64,000 nt of DNA. Origin: an uncultured Ruminococcus sp. GTDB taxonomy: Bacteria; Bacillota; Clostridia; Oscillospirales; Ruminococcaceae. Shown here piece after piece: positions 31,391 through 39,535 of this stretch. The DNA lies in NCBI RefSeq assembly GCF_934476685.1, contig NZ_CAKSNX010000002.1, positions 310,001-374,000 on the forward strand, in the 5' to 3' direction. Every line of letters begins with the position of its first letter. The stretch's first letter is position 1. Position numbers and translations under genes: made by a program. The notes beneath the pieces were generated by a model. That model was not told the origin of the DNA, ran no database searches, and saw nothing but the letters and a program-made list of their open reading frames with translations.

Positions 31391-33001
31391 ATGAAATTAA
31401 GAGTAAATAAAGCAGCATTATCACTTTCAACAGCATTCCTAATGGTATCATCAGTTGTATCTGTGGCAACTTCCGCTGCCGGTACAAATGAAATAAAGCT
31501 GTCAGCTGATAAAACATTTGCTCAGGCTGGTGATAAGATAGAACTTACTGTCAGCTATTCACCTGACGATGTCGGTGTGGCTGGTGTGACGCTTATTCTT
31601 CATTACGATCCTCAGAAAACAGCTGTGTATGTCCCGACAGATGATGAAATGGATACTGATTTTGACCTTGGCGGTGAATTTTCAGTAATTACTAACTATG
31701 CAGCATCGGAAAGTACGGTTAAAATTGTCGGAGCAAAGCTTGGCGGCGGAAATGTAACAGAGGGAACTCCTGTTGCCCGTGCTGAATTTACTGTTCTTGA
31801 CGGCGCACAGGGTGACATTGATTTCTGGGTAGAGGCTGAAACTATGGTAGCTGAAACTGATGACGGCTATGATTCAGCTGCATATTCCGCACCATCAAAA
31901 AGCTCGCCATTCACAATAGAAGCTCCCATTCAGACTACGACCGTTACAGCAGCATCTACCGAAGCTGTCACAACTACAAAAGCCACAACTACCACCACAA
32001 CTGCTACGGAAAAGTCAACAACTACCTCAAAAACAACTTCTGCGGAAACTACAACTACCACTTCGATTACAACAACTACTCAGCCAGTAACTTCTGAAAC
32101 CACTGCCGAAACTACTGCTCAGACAACATCTTCTTATACAGAGCCGTTGTTCTCATATGTGCAGGGAGAAAATGATTTTGAAAGTGAAGAGGCACTGCAG
32201 TTCTCTGCAAGACTTTCAGATTATATCACCGATTATACACAGAACTATGATGTAAGATTTAATTTCAACACCACAGGAAATGTAAGCGGTGCAGTTGGTA
32301 CGCTTGTTAATGGCGAATGGGATTCCAATTATTATGAAAGCTTTGGTGTAAACAGCGATCATTGGACGCTTTATAATGTCGATCCAAATACAACTGCAGA
32401 TCTTATTTATATGCAGGTCTATTACCTTAAGGCAAATGCCCAGCTGGATATAACATCTGTTGAGGTAGTTCCTTCGGATACTTTCGATACACCTGCTGAG
32501 ATATCCACAACAGCTGTAACAACAGAGTCAGCAGCACAGCCTGCAGAATCCAATGAGCCAACGCAGACAACAACTACCGACCATGCAGAAACTGTTACAT
32601 CATATGAACAGACTACCAGTGAGTCTGAGAATACTATTGCATCTGAACCTGCCGTAACAGAAACAGCAGCCGCCCCACAGGAAACTTCTTCTGACAGTCA
32701 AACAGTTACAGAGCCGGAGAAATCTGAAATGGAGTCAGGCGCAGTGACCTCAGCTCCTGAAATGTCTGAAAGCTCAGCCGATAGTTCCTCATCAGTTCAG
32801 ACTGAACAGACCAAAGCGCAGGAGATAATTGATGCAGTAGACAGTGCGGCAGAGAAAGCATCATCACCAAGCAGTGAAAATCCAAAAACAGGATCTTCCG
32901 CAGGAAAAACAGTAATGAATATTTTCACTATTGCCGCAATAGCTGAGATAGCGTTCTCACTTTTTGCTATGATATTCAATAAAGTAAATAAGAAAGACTA
33001 A
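31391..33001 (+). CDS. cohesin-like domain protein with NPKTG cell-wall anchor
   Basis: A 536-residue surface protein. Residues 1-30 are a signal peptide. About 33-178 is cohesin-like: IKLSADKTFAQAGDKIELTVSYSPDD, VAGVTLILHYDP, then ARAEFTVLDGAQG. A Thr-rich linker with many TTT codon runs is followed by a second beta-rich domain (about 252-365; YDVRFNFNTTGNVSGAVGTL) of a family I cannot name, perhaps carbohydrate-binding. A Ser/Thr/Glu linker leads to NPKTG (497-501), a hydrophobic helix and NKKD. The plan resembles small anchoring scaffoldins (ScaE-like) of Ruminococcus cellulosomes or amylosomes, which hold dockerin proteins on the cell. AAAGGAGG precedes the start. Confidence 0.82.
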   Translation: MKLRVNKAALSLSTAFLMVSSVVSVATSAAGTNEIKLSADKTFAQAGDKIELTVSYSPDDVGVAGVTLILHYDPQKTAVYVPTDDEMDTDFDLGGEFSVITNYAASESTVKIVGAKLGGGNVTEGTPVARAEFTVLDGAQGDIDFWVEAETMVAETDDGYDSAAYSAPSKSSPFTIEAPIQTTTVTAASTEAVTTTKATTTTTTATEKSTTTSKTTSAETTTTTSITTTTQPVTSETTAETTAQTTSSYTEPLFSYVQGENDFESEEALQFSARLSDYITDYTQNYDVRFNFNTTGNVSGAVGTLVNGEWDSNYYESFGVNSDHWTLYNVDPNTTADLIYMQVYYLKANAQLDITSVEVVPSDTFDTPAEISTTAVTTESAAQPAESNEPTQTTTTDHAETVTSYEQTTSESENTIASEPAVTETAAAPQETSSDSQTVTEPEKSEMESGAVTSAPEMSESSADSSSSVQTEQTKAQEIIDAVDSAAEKASSPSSENPKTGSSAGKTVMNIFTIAAIAEIAFSLFAMIFNKVNKKD

Positions 33002-33006
33002 AAATT

Positions 33007-33042
33007 AGGACAAGCGTATGTGAATATTACGCTTGTCCTTTT
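33007..33042 (+). terminator. terminator of the cohesin-like gene
   Basis: 12-bp stem AGGACAAGCGTA / TACGCTTGTCCT with a 9-nt loop and TTTT. It also lies just past the end of the convergent cardiolipin synthase gene. Confidence 0.85.
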
Positions 33043-33047
33043 CGCTT

Positions 33048-34589
33048 TTATAAAAGGGGAGCAATAAACCGCATAATACGTCCGATAAAGCTTTTTTTCG
33101 CCTGTATCAGCACTTCGTCAGTATCTTTCATAAGATGAGATATTGTAAATAGTTCGTCAAAATCTTTTTTCAGCTGTTCACAAGCTTCACATTTATACAT
33201 AAGCACACCACATTCAAAATGAAGATACAAGCTTCTAAGATCAAGATTAGCCGAACCAACATAAGCAAACTTCCCGTCACAGAGAATGTTTTTAGCATGG
33301 ATAAATCCCGGATCATATTCATAAACCTTTATGCCTTTTTCGATCATAGGAATATAATTCTGCCTTGTTATCGTGTGTACAAATCGCTTGTCTGGCGTAA
33401 GCGGTGTAATTATCCTGACATCTATCCCACGTTCAGCCGCCCTCCAAAGTGCAGAGGTTATGTTTTCGTCGGGAACAAGATATGGTGTGGTTATATATAT
33501 GCTCTTCTCCGCCGAGTTTATCATATTTAAAAATACCGTTTCAGAATAGCCAATACTTCTGGTAGGATAATCACCGAACGGCATACATACACCAAACTCA
33601 TTATTGTTGTTTTGATTATTTTTATACGGAGTAATATGATCCTCAGCTTTAAGATCACCGCCGTTTAAATTCCACATCTGAATAAACATATCCGCAAAGC
33701 TTTCAGCAGCCTGACCTTCAAAAAATATGCCAGTGTCTTTCCAGTATCCGTATGGAGATATTCGGTTTATATATTCATCTGCAATATTAGCACCGCAAGT
33801 AAGCGCAGTCCTGCCGTCACAAACTACTATCTTTCTGTGGTCACGATAATTTACCGCAGGGGTTATTTTAGGCGCAAAGCTATTGTGACGTCTGCACTCT
33901 ATACCGAAACTTTTAAGCTTTTTCGGATATTTGTAAGGCAGCAGGCATATTGTTCCTATATCGTCGATCAGTATATATATCTTTACTCCCTCTGCGGCTT
34001 TGCGTTTTAGTATTTCAAGAACTTCTCCCCACATTGCACCTTTTGCAATAATAAAAAATTCGATAAAAATATATTTTTCGGCTGACTCAAGCATATTTCT
34101 CAGCTTTATGAGAATATCCATTCCGTCAGATAAATATTCACAAGCGGTGTTGTCGTAAATACCGAACCCGCCTTTTTTGGCAACAGCAGAAAACTGCATT
34201 GCATACTTTGCAGGTATTTTATCTTTTATATCTATACAGCCTTCGGCGGTAAGAGGATGATCCTTTGTGTATTCTTTTATCTTTCTGATAATTTTCCCTC
34301 TTCCAAACAGAAAATACAGCGGAAGAAATATTACAGGCAGAGCCATTATCCCGATTATCCACCCTGTCTTAGTGGGATAGTGTTCAGGGTAAGATGCGAT
34401 TTTCAGCGCAGTAAAAAGAGCAGTGAAAAACAGAACATATCTGAAAATAACAAATGCATAATATGCACAACAAAAACAAGCCAGTATCAATCCCAGTTGT
34501 ATCAGCGCCAGCGCACCTGTCAGAAGCGCACGAAATAAGTATAGATTTATAAAGTGTGTTATTTTTATCTTGCGGTTTTCCTGTTTCAT
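33048..34589 (-). CDS. cls: cardiolipin synthase, phospholipase D superfamily
   Basis: A 513-residue membrane enzyme with two N-terminal helices and two PLD (HKD) motifs: HRKIVVCD and HAKNILCD, each followed by the usual GxxN/GSANLD sequence (CGANIADEY and VGSANLDLRS). It joins two phosphatidylglycerols into cardiolipin plus glycerol. Length and spacing are normal for bacterial ClsA. The promoter overlaps that of the divergent zinc-ribbon gene. It is not in an operon. Confidence 0.93.
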   Translation of the reverse strand: MKQENRKIKITHFINLYLFRALLTGALALIQLGLILACFCCAYYAFVIFRYVLFFTALFTALKIASYPEHYPTKTGWIIGIMALPVIFLPLYFLFGRGKIIRKIKEYTKDHPLTAEGCIDIKDKIPAKYAMQFSAVAKKGGFGIYDNTACEYLSDGMDILIKLRNMLESAEKYIFIEFFIIAKGAMWGEVLEILKRKAAEGVKIYILIDDIGTICLLPYKYPKKLKSFGIECRRHNSFAPKITPAVNYRDHRKIVVCDGRTALTCGANIADEYINRISPYGYWKDTGIFFEGQAAESFADMFIQMWNLNGGDLKAEDHITPYKNNQNNNNEFGVCMPFGDYPTRSIGYSETVFLNMINSAEKSIYITTPYLVPDENITSALWRAAERGIDVRIITPLTPDKRFVHTITRQNYIPMIEKGIKVYEYDPGFIHAKNILCDGKFAYVGSANLDLRSLYLHFECGVLMYKCEACEQLKKDFDELFTISHLMKDTDEVLIQAKKSFIGRIMRFIAPLL

Positions 34590-34621
34590 TTATGTTCAGT
34601 CCTTTTATATAAATTTTAAGA

Positions 34622-34649
34622 ATTATGCCTTATATGTGCTGATTGACAA
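34622..34649 (-). promoter_or_regulatory. promoter of the cardiolipin synthase gene
   Basis: On the minus strand TTGTCA (34649-34644), 16-nt spacer, CATAAT (34627-34622). Its -35 box shares five bases with the plus-strand -35 at 34643. Confidence 0.5.
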
Positions 34650-34671
34650 TTCTGAATGTATTTGATATAAT
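34643..34671 (+). promoter_or_regulatory. consensus promoter of the zinc-ribbon protein
   Basis: TTGACA (34643-34648), 17-nt spacer, TATAAT (34666-34671). Confidence 0.85.
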
Positions 34672-34710
34672 AATTAAAAGGTCATATCAGAATTATAAGG
34701 AAGTGTGAGT

Positions 34711-35520
34711 ATGAATTGTCCTAAGTGCGGCAAACCTGTTGGCGACCATGATGCATTATGCGGCAACTGCGGAGCGGAACTGTTCATTGATACGGCTCTT
34801 GCCGATAAGATTTTTGAAAAGAAAGAAAGCCTTGAAGATTCAGGCAGTAAAAAATCTAAACGTGAAAAATCGGAAAAGCTTGACAAGTTAAAAAATAAGG
34901 TTACAGGTAAAAAGCTGAAGTTTATCCTTATAGCAGCTGCGGTTATCGTGCTGATAGTCGTTGTGGTTGTAATTGTGGTTTCACTCAGTAAAGGTGAGGG
35001 CGAAAAGCTTGCTCAGAGAACATCTGATTTTATCGGTGCTGACTTTGATACCGCAGAAAAAAAGCTTAACGGAAAATTCAAAAAGGATTCCGCCTATAGA
35101 GGTCTTACAAATGTTATAGATTACAGCCGTGTGGCAGAGTCAGATAAAAGCGTTAAGGTAGACGGCGTAACATATCCCGAATGGTCTGTTACAGTTACTC
35201 TTGACGAACAGGAAAGAATACTCACAGTTAAATATACCAACTTTGATCTCATAAAAAGCGATATCAAAGGCTATAAAAAAGACCATACTGTAAATCTCGA
35301 CAAATTTCAAAAAGGTGCGTCACTAAAAAATGTTGAAACCGAGCTTGATATGGATTATTACAGCGTGACCTATACCAAAGACAGCGTGTCATATGGTTAC
35401 AGATACTGGTATGAAAATGACAGCGGTGATGTGCAGCCTGTCGTTCTGAGCGTAAATTTTGATACCGACGGCAAATTCGTTTCATACTCGTCGATATTAT
35501 TGTATCACCAATATATGTAA
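34711..35520 (+). CDS. zinc-ribbon membrane protein with an extracellular domain
   Basis: A 269-residue protein. MNCPKCGKPVGDHDALCGNCG gives an N-terminal zinc ribbon (Cys3, 6, 17, 20). A Lys-rich stretch follows, then one long membrane helix (about 70-92), then a 175-residue extracytoplasmic domain with two repeat-like segments, including DFDTAEKKLNGKFKKDSAY. This zinc ribbon plus helix plus outer domain layout is common and poorly characterised in Firmicutes. AAGGAAG 7 nt upstream supports ATG 34711 over GTG 34705. Single gene between its promoter and a shared terminator. No function is assigned. Confidence 0.8.
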   Translation: MNCPKCGKPVGDHDALCGNCGAELFIDTALADKIFEKKESLEDSGSKKSKREKSEKLDKLKNKVTGKKLKFILIAAAVIVLIVVVVVIVVSLSKGEGEKLAQRTSDFIGADFDTAEKKLNGKFKKDSAYRGLTNVIDYSRVAESDKSVKVDGVTYPEWSVTVTLDEQERILTVKYTNFDLIKSDIKGYKKDHTVNLDKFQKGASLKNVETELDMDYYSVTYTKDSVSYGYRYWYENDSGDVQPVVLSVNFDTDGKFVSYSSILLYHQYM

Positions 35521-35539
35521 TTATGCATAATATAAATAA

Positions 35540-35577
35540 AAATACGAAAGCGGTTGGATTCAGCCGCTTTCGTATTT
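35540..35577. terminator. bidirectional terminator overlapping the end of sigK
   Basis: Stem AAATACGAAAGCGG / CCGCTTTCGTATTT closing on a short loop, with A and T runs on both sides. The sigK stop codon (35560-35562) lies in the loop, so the final sigK codons form one arm. Confidence 0.88.
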
Positions 35578-36249
35578 TTTTCGCAGAGTTTGCAAAGCCT
35601 TTTTCTCAATTCGTGAAACATATGAGCGTGATATGTCAAGCTTTGCCGCAACTTCACGCTGCGTCAGGGGAATACCATTGTACAATCCGTATCTCATGGA
35701 GATTATCTGACGTTCTCTGTCATCAAGATATTCTGTTATAAATTTATACAGCTGCTCTGATTTTATCATCAATTCTATTTTATCACCCAGATCAGCTCCG
35801 TCTGAAATTATATCTATCAGACGAAGGCTGTTACCATCCTTATCTGATTCAACAGGTTCATCAAAGTACATATCAGATGCACTCTTTTTAAGCGCACGAA
35901 AATGCATGAGGATCTCGTTCTCCACACATCTGCTCCCATAAGTAGCAAATCTGCACCCCTTCTTATAGTCGAACGTTGAAACAGCCTTTATCAGACCGAT
36001 AGTACCGATAGAGATCAGATCATCCTGCTCAGAGGCAGCGGAGTAGTATTTTTTTATAATGTGAGCAACAAGACGAAGATTGTGTTCGATAAGCTTATCT
36101 CTCGCTCCTTTGTCACCGTCGGCCATTTTTTCAAAACATTCACGTTCTTCCTTGGCTGAAAGGGGTTTTGGAAAAACGCTTGTGTTGTCAAAATGCAGTG
36201 CAAAGAATAAAAAGTTTGAGCTTAGAAAATTAAGCAAAGTTATCAGCAT
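35560..36249 (-). CDS. sigK: RNA polymerase sporulation sigma factor SigK, with pro-sequence
   Basis: A 229-residue sigma-70 factor. NLRLVAHIIKKYYS, DDLISIGTIGLIKAVSTFD and FATYGSRCVENEILMHFR are region 2, and the C-terminal RERQIISMRYGL...LTQREVAAKLDISRSYVSRIEKKAL is region 4. The first ~25 residues (MLITLLNFLSSNFLFFALHF) are the hydrophobic pro-sequence removed in the mother cell, followed by FPKPLSAKEE as in known SigK. The start at 36249 is chosen because AAGGGCGG lies 7 nt upstream. The gene is uninterrupted: no skin element. It directs late mother-cell genes for coat and cortex. Confidence 0.95.
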   Translation of the reverse strand: MLITLLNFLSSNFLFFALHFDNTSVFPKPLSAKEERECFEKMADGDKGARDKLIEHNLRLVAHIIKKYYSAASEQDDLISIGTIGLIKAVSTFDYKKGCRFATYGSRCVENEILMHFRALKKSASDMYFDEPVESDKDGNSLRLIDIISDGADLGDKIELMIKSEQLYKFITEYLDDRERQIISMRYGLYNGIPLTQREVAAKLDISRSYVSRIEKKALQTLRKKYESG

Positions 36250-36274
36250 AAAAATACCGCCCTTCATATCTTTG

Positions 36275-36330
36275 TCGGGGCTTGCAGCGCCCCCGCCTAT
36301 GGCTTCGGAAACGCCGCTTTCTGACCCCGA
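36275..36330 (-). other. GC-rich structured patch just upstream of sigK
   Basis: A 56-nt block much richer in G+C than its surroundings, bounded by TCGGGG (36275-36280) and CCCCGA (36325-36330), with inner AGCG/CGCT and GCC-TAT-GGC pairings. It would form the 5' leader of sigK mRNA directly before the ribosome binding site, or may be a small repeated (REP-like) element. Confidence 0.4.
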
Positions 36331-36333
36331 TTA

Positions 36334-36363
36334 ATTTTATGCCGCAATCTGCAAGTCCTATGC
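36334..36363 (-). promoter_or_regulatory. candidate SigE-type promoter of sigK
   Basis: On the minus strand CATAAAAT (36341-36334) resembles the SigE -10 consensus CATACAAT, with GCATAGG (36363-36357) upstream as a weak -35. Known biology (sigK is SigE-dependent) supports the reading; the match alone is modest. Confidence 0.35.
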
Positions 36364-36382
36364 ATTTTGCCCCTTTTTGCGT

Positions 36383-36410
36383 TCTTAAAATAATCTTAAG
36401 TGATTCTTAA
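36383..36410 (+). promoter_or_regulatory. three TCTTAA direct repeats with 11-nt period
   Basis: TCTTAA occurs at 36383-36388, 36394-36399 and 36405-36410, exactly 11 nt apart, ending 5 nt before the -35 box. One-turn spacing of direct hexamers is the usual arrangement for OmpR/PhoB-family response regulators. Confidence 0.6.
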
Positions 36411-36415
36411 TTGTG

Positions 36416-36444
36416 TTGACACTTATAATGTAAGATGATATAAT
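36416..36444 (+). promoter_or_regulatory. consensus promoter of the ABC transporter operon
   Basis: TTGACA (36416-36421), 17-nt spacer, TATAAT (36439-36444), immediately after the phased repeats. Confidence 0.85.
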
Positions 36445-36475
36445 TAATTTAACTTAAAGAAAGGGAGAACGATAA

Positions 36476-37204
36476 ATGAAACTAAAGAATATCAATCGTG
36501 GACTTGTTCTTGGCGGAGTATTGATAGTCGGCACAGTATGCTATGTCGTATATGGCAACCATGCCTTTAAAAAGAATATTCCGGATATAGAAAAAACAGC
36601 TGAACAGTCCATAACAGCAATGGCTGAATCCAACATTGGTGAGCTGAAAGATAATTATGGACGCTGGAGAGGTTTTGTGGGTAGTTATATGACCGATTAT
36701 CGGAATCAGAATGATTACTCGATCAAAAAGTCAGATATTATCAGCGAGATACAGTCGGAATATGGCTTCGGTGAAAATATTGGCACTATCACAGCTGCAC
36801 AGGCTGAGATCACAGACATAAGCGTTTCAAAAAGCGGAAAAACGGGCGCAACAGTTAATGTAGGCTATTCCATGTACTTTGAATATTCCGGCAGCGCACC
36901 TGTTGCTCTTACTTTTAATGGTATCACTTATCTTGACGATAATTATGAGTATGATGAATATGGCAATGAAATACCTACCGAATATGACGGAAGCTATGCT
37001 GAAACTATTTCGGGCAATGCCGAGCTTTATATGATAAAAGAAAGTGACGGCTGGAAAATTGCGTCTATGAATGACTATCATGGATATAGTTCATCCGTAA
37101 GAAAACTTGACGATACTGAAACTGATAGTGAGTCATCAGATTCCGAAGTAACTTCGGAAATATCCTCAGAAAAGGCAGAGGAGGCAGACAGTGTTGGAGA
37201 ATAA
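36476..37204 (+). CDS. membrane-anchored extracellular protein, first gene of the ABC operon
   Basis: A 242-residue protein with one N-terminal membrane helix (LVLGGVLIVGTVCYVVYG), then an outer domain in which YSMYFEYSGSAPVALTFNGITYLDD and ELYMIKESDGWKIASMNDYHG resemble NTF2-like or SnoaL-type folds, and a Ser/Glu-rich end. I do not recognise a family. GAAAGGGAG precedes ATG. Its end overlaps the ABC ATPase gene by 14 nt, so the three proteins are made together; a sensor or substrate-binding partner of the exporter is plausible but unproven. Confidence 0.8.
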   Translation: MKLKNINRGLVLGGVLIVGTVCYVVYGNHAFKKNIPDIEKTAEQSITAMAESNIGELKDNYGRWRGFVGSYMTDYRNQNDYSIKKSDIISEIQSEYGFGENIGTITAAQAEITDISVSKSGKTGATVNVGYSMYFEYSGSAPVALTFNGITYLDDNYEYDEYGNEIPTEYDGSYAETISGNAELYMIKESDGWKIASMNDYHGYSSSVRKLDDTETDSESSDSEVTSEISSEKAEEADSVGE

Positions 37205-38147
37205 TGTAATACTTAGTATAAAGGGACTTAACAAAACGCTTGGCAAAAAGCATATACTTCACGATATTGATATGGAATGTTACGGCGGCGAAGTGTTCGG
37301 CTTTTTAGGTCCTAACGGAGCAGGAAAAACCACCACCATAAAAATTGCAGTAGGTCTTTTGAATATTGACGAGGGTACTATTGAAATATGCGGCTATGAT
37401 GTTTCAAAGAAGTTTGAGCAGGCAATGGCAAACGTCGGCGGCATTGTCGAAAATCCTGAAATGTATAAATATCTGACAGGCAGGGAGAACCTCAGACAAT
37501 ATGCTCGAATGAGAGGAGTCGAAGATGAAAAGCGTATCGACGAAGTAGTAAATCTTGTTAAGCTTTCCAATAGGATAGATGAGAAGGTTTCAAAGTATTC
37601 TCTCGGTATGCGTCAGAGATTGGGAGTAGCGCAGGCACTTCTTCATAAACCTAAGCTGCTTGTCCTCGATGAACCTACTAATGGTCTTGATCCGCAGGGC
37701 ATAAAGGAACTTCGTGATGTGCTGAAGCATATTGCTCATAATGACGGCGTTTGCGTGGTAGTATCATCACACCTTATGAGTGAAATGGAGCTTATGTGCG
37801 ACCGTGTGGGCATCATAGCAAACGGAAAAATGATCGGTACATATTCTATGGAGGAACTTACCTCCCGCTCAAACGGCAGCGCAGCAGAATATATCATTGA
37901 AACAGACAACGCTGCAAAAGCGTCAGAACTTCTTTCAGAGCTGTTCCCATGCAGAGTGTCAGAAAATAATGATCTTGTTATCAGCGTGAATATTGAAAAC
38001 GAACGTGAAGAAATTTCAAGGATCAATGCGAAGCTTATAAACAGCGGATTTAAGCTTTATACCGTCCACCGCACTGAGAACAAAAAGCTTGAAGATGTAT
38101 TTATTGAACTTACAGGTAATAAGGAAGGAGATGGTCAGATTGGTTAG
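37191..38147 (+). CDS. ABC transporter ATP-binding protein (BcrA/multidrug type)
   Basis: A 318-residue ATPase with Walker A GPNGAGKTTT, signature YSLGMRQRLGVAQALL, Walker B LLVLDEPTNGLDP and the switch His in VVSSHLMSE. The C-terminal 90 residues form the extension typical of BcrA/NatA-like ATPases. It powers the permease encoded next. GAGGAGG at 37178-37184 supports the GTG start at 37191, 6 nt away. Overlaps both neighbours. Such pairs confer peptide-antibiotic resistance or export lantibiotics or ions; the substrate is unknown. Confidence 0.93.
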   Translation: MLENNVILSIKGLNKTLGKKHILHDIDMECYGGEVFGFLGPNGAGKTTTIKIAVGLLNIDEGTIEICGYDVSKKFEQAMANVGGIVENPEMYKYLTGRENLRQYARMRGVEDEKRIDEVVNLVKLSNRIDEKVSKYSLGMRQRLGVAQALLHKPKLLVLDEPTNGLDPQGIKELRDVLKHIAHNDGVCVVVSSHLMSEMELMCDRVGIIANGKMIGTYSMEELTSRSNGSAAEYIIETDNAAKASELLSELFPCRVSENNDLVISVNIENEREEISRINAKLINSGFKLYTVHRTENKKLEDVFIELTGNKEGDGQIG

Positions 38148-39474
38148 ATTTTTCGGACTTGTCCATAACGAGTATATAAAGATACTGAAAAAAATATCTA
38201 CCAAAGTTATGATAGCCATTGTTCTTTTAACTGCCGTAGGACTTTCTTTCATAATGATGCTTATGAACAGAACAGGTATGAGTGAATCTGATTTCTATTA
38301 TGACACGAGCAACTATGCAGAGGATTATCAGAATCAGATAGATTGGTATGAACAGACTAAGCCTGAGGGATATGAAAAACAGGTCGGAATATATAAGTTT
38401 ATGCTTAATAATAAAATAGGCTATGATGATTGGCGTCAGGATCTGATAACTGATATTATGAATATTGATAATATCAGCAATGGTGATGTAAACACTGCGC
38501 TTGCAGCACTTAAAGACAGCGACTGGAAAGGCTACTGCAAGGTGATGCTGAAAAATGCTGCAACTGACGGCGACAAGTGGGAGTATGCATATCGTCTTGA
38601 AAAGGATATAGGATATACAGAAGAGTTTGATAAGCAGTCTGAAATAATCAGAACCGTAAACGCTGCAAAAACATCACTGTCATATAGCGATGCGGGAGAT
38701 TCAGCCGAAAAAACAGCAGCAACTAATGAAATACTCATAGGCACATATCAGCTTGAAAATGGTGTGTATGATAATACTGCTGAAATGTCAAGTCTTGAAA
38801 ATCTTGATCCGTCTAAAAAGTTCGGATTCTGGAATGTGTATATGATGACTCCTTACCTCGTAACAGTAATTGGTATGGTGATGATCGTAATTGCGGGAGG
38901 TTCAGTCGCCTCTGAATTTAATCAAGGTACTATCAAATTCCTGCTTATAAATCCAGTAAAGCGTTGGAAGATACTTATGTCAAAGTATTTCTCTGTTATA
39001 AGTCTTGGATATATTCTTCTTGTCCTCTTATTCCTTATCTGTATACCGATAGTCGGCCTGATAATAGGCTTTGACGGAATATCAACACCGTATCTTACAG
39101 TAGAAAACGGAAACATAGTTTCTATAAATTCATTTGCTGTTGCAGCAAGGTCATATCTGGTTTCGAGTATCGAAATGGTTGTAATGGCAACACTTGCGTT
39201 TGCGGTGTCATCACTTATCCGCAGCAGTGCACTGGCTATCGGTCTGAGCGTTTTCCTTATGTTTGCAGGTGAAACAATAACAACTATACTCGCACAGCTG
39301 GGACAGGATTGGGCAAGATACCTTATTTTTGCAAATACAGATCTTCTCTCGATTTCACAGGGTTCATCAATGTTCCCGCAGCATTCTCTGACATTTGCAA
39401 TAGGTGTTATTATAGCATATATGACAGTGTTCATTCTTACAGCATGGGACGGATTTACAAAACGTTCGGTATAA
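38140..39474 (+). CDS. ABC transporter permease (ABC-2 type)
   Basis: A 444-residue permease with one N-terminal helix, a large extracytoplasmic segment of about 200 residues, and five or more C-terminal helices, starting at the PYLVTVIGMVMIVIAGGSVASEFNQGTIKFLL motif typical of ABC-2 permeases of the BcrB/NatB class. The TTG start at 38140 is preferred: GGAAGGAG ends 9 nt before it, whereas ATG 38131 abuts that site. It overlaps the ATPase gene by 8 nt. Confidence 0.88.
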   Translation: MVRFFGLVHNEYIKILKKISTKVMIAIVLLTAVGLSFIMMLMNRTGMSESDFYYDTSNYAEDYQNQIDWYEQTKPEGYEKQVGIYKFMLNNKIGYDDWRQDLITDIMNIDNISNGDVNTALAALKDSDWKGYCKVMLKNAATDGDKWEYAYRLEKDIGYTEEFDKQSEIIRTVNAAKTSLSYSDAGDSAEKTAATNEILIGTYQLENGVYDNTAEMSSLENLDPSKKFGFWNVYMMTPYLVTVIGMVMIVIAGGSVASEFNQGTIKFLLINPVKRWKILMSKYFSVISLGYILLVLLFLICIPIVGLIIGFDGISTPYLTVENGNIVSINSFAVAARSYLVSSIEMVVMATLAFAVSSLIRSSALAIGLSVFLMFAGETITTILAQLGQDWARYLIFANTDLLSISQGSSMFPQHSLTFAIGVIIAYMTVFILTAWDGFTKRSV

Positions 39475-39486
39475 TATCATAAAAAT

Positions 39487-39525
39487 AAAAGTCATTTCCG
39501 AGTGCATCTCAGAAATGACTTTTTT
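39487..39525. terminator. bidirectional terminator between the ABC operon and the phospholipase gene
   Basis: 12-bp stem AAAAGTCATTTC / GAAATGACTTTT with an inner GAG/CTC helix and T6 tail; convergent genes on both sides. Confidence 0.9.
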
Positions 39526-39535
39526 ATTATACTAT

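Noticed and set aside
35560..36249. sigK interrupted by a skin element
   Set aside because: The reading frame is continuous from pro-sequence to region 4 with no recombinase nearby.
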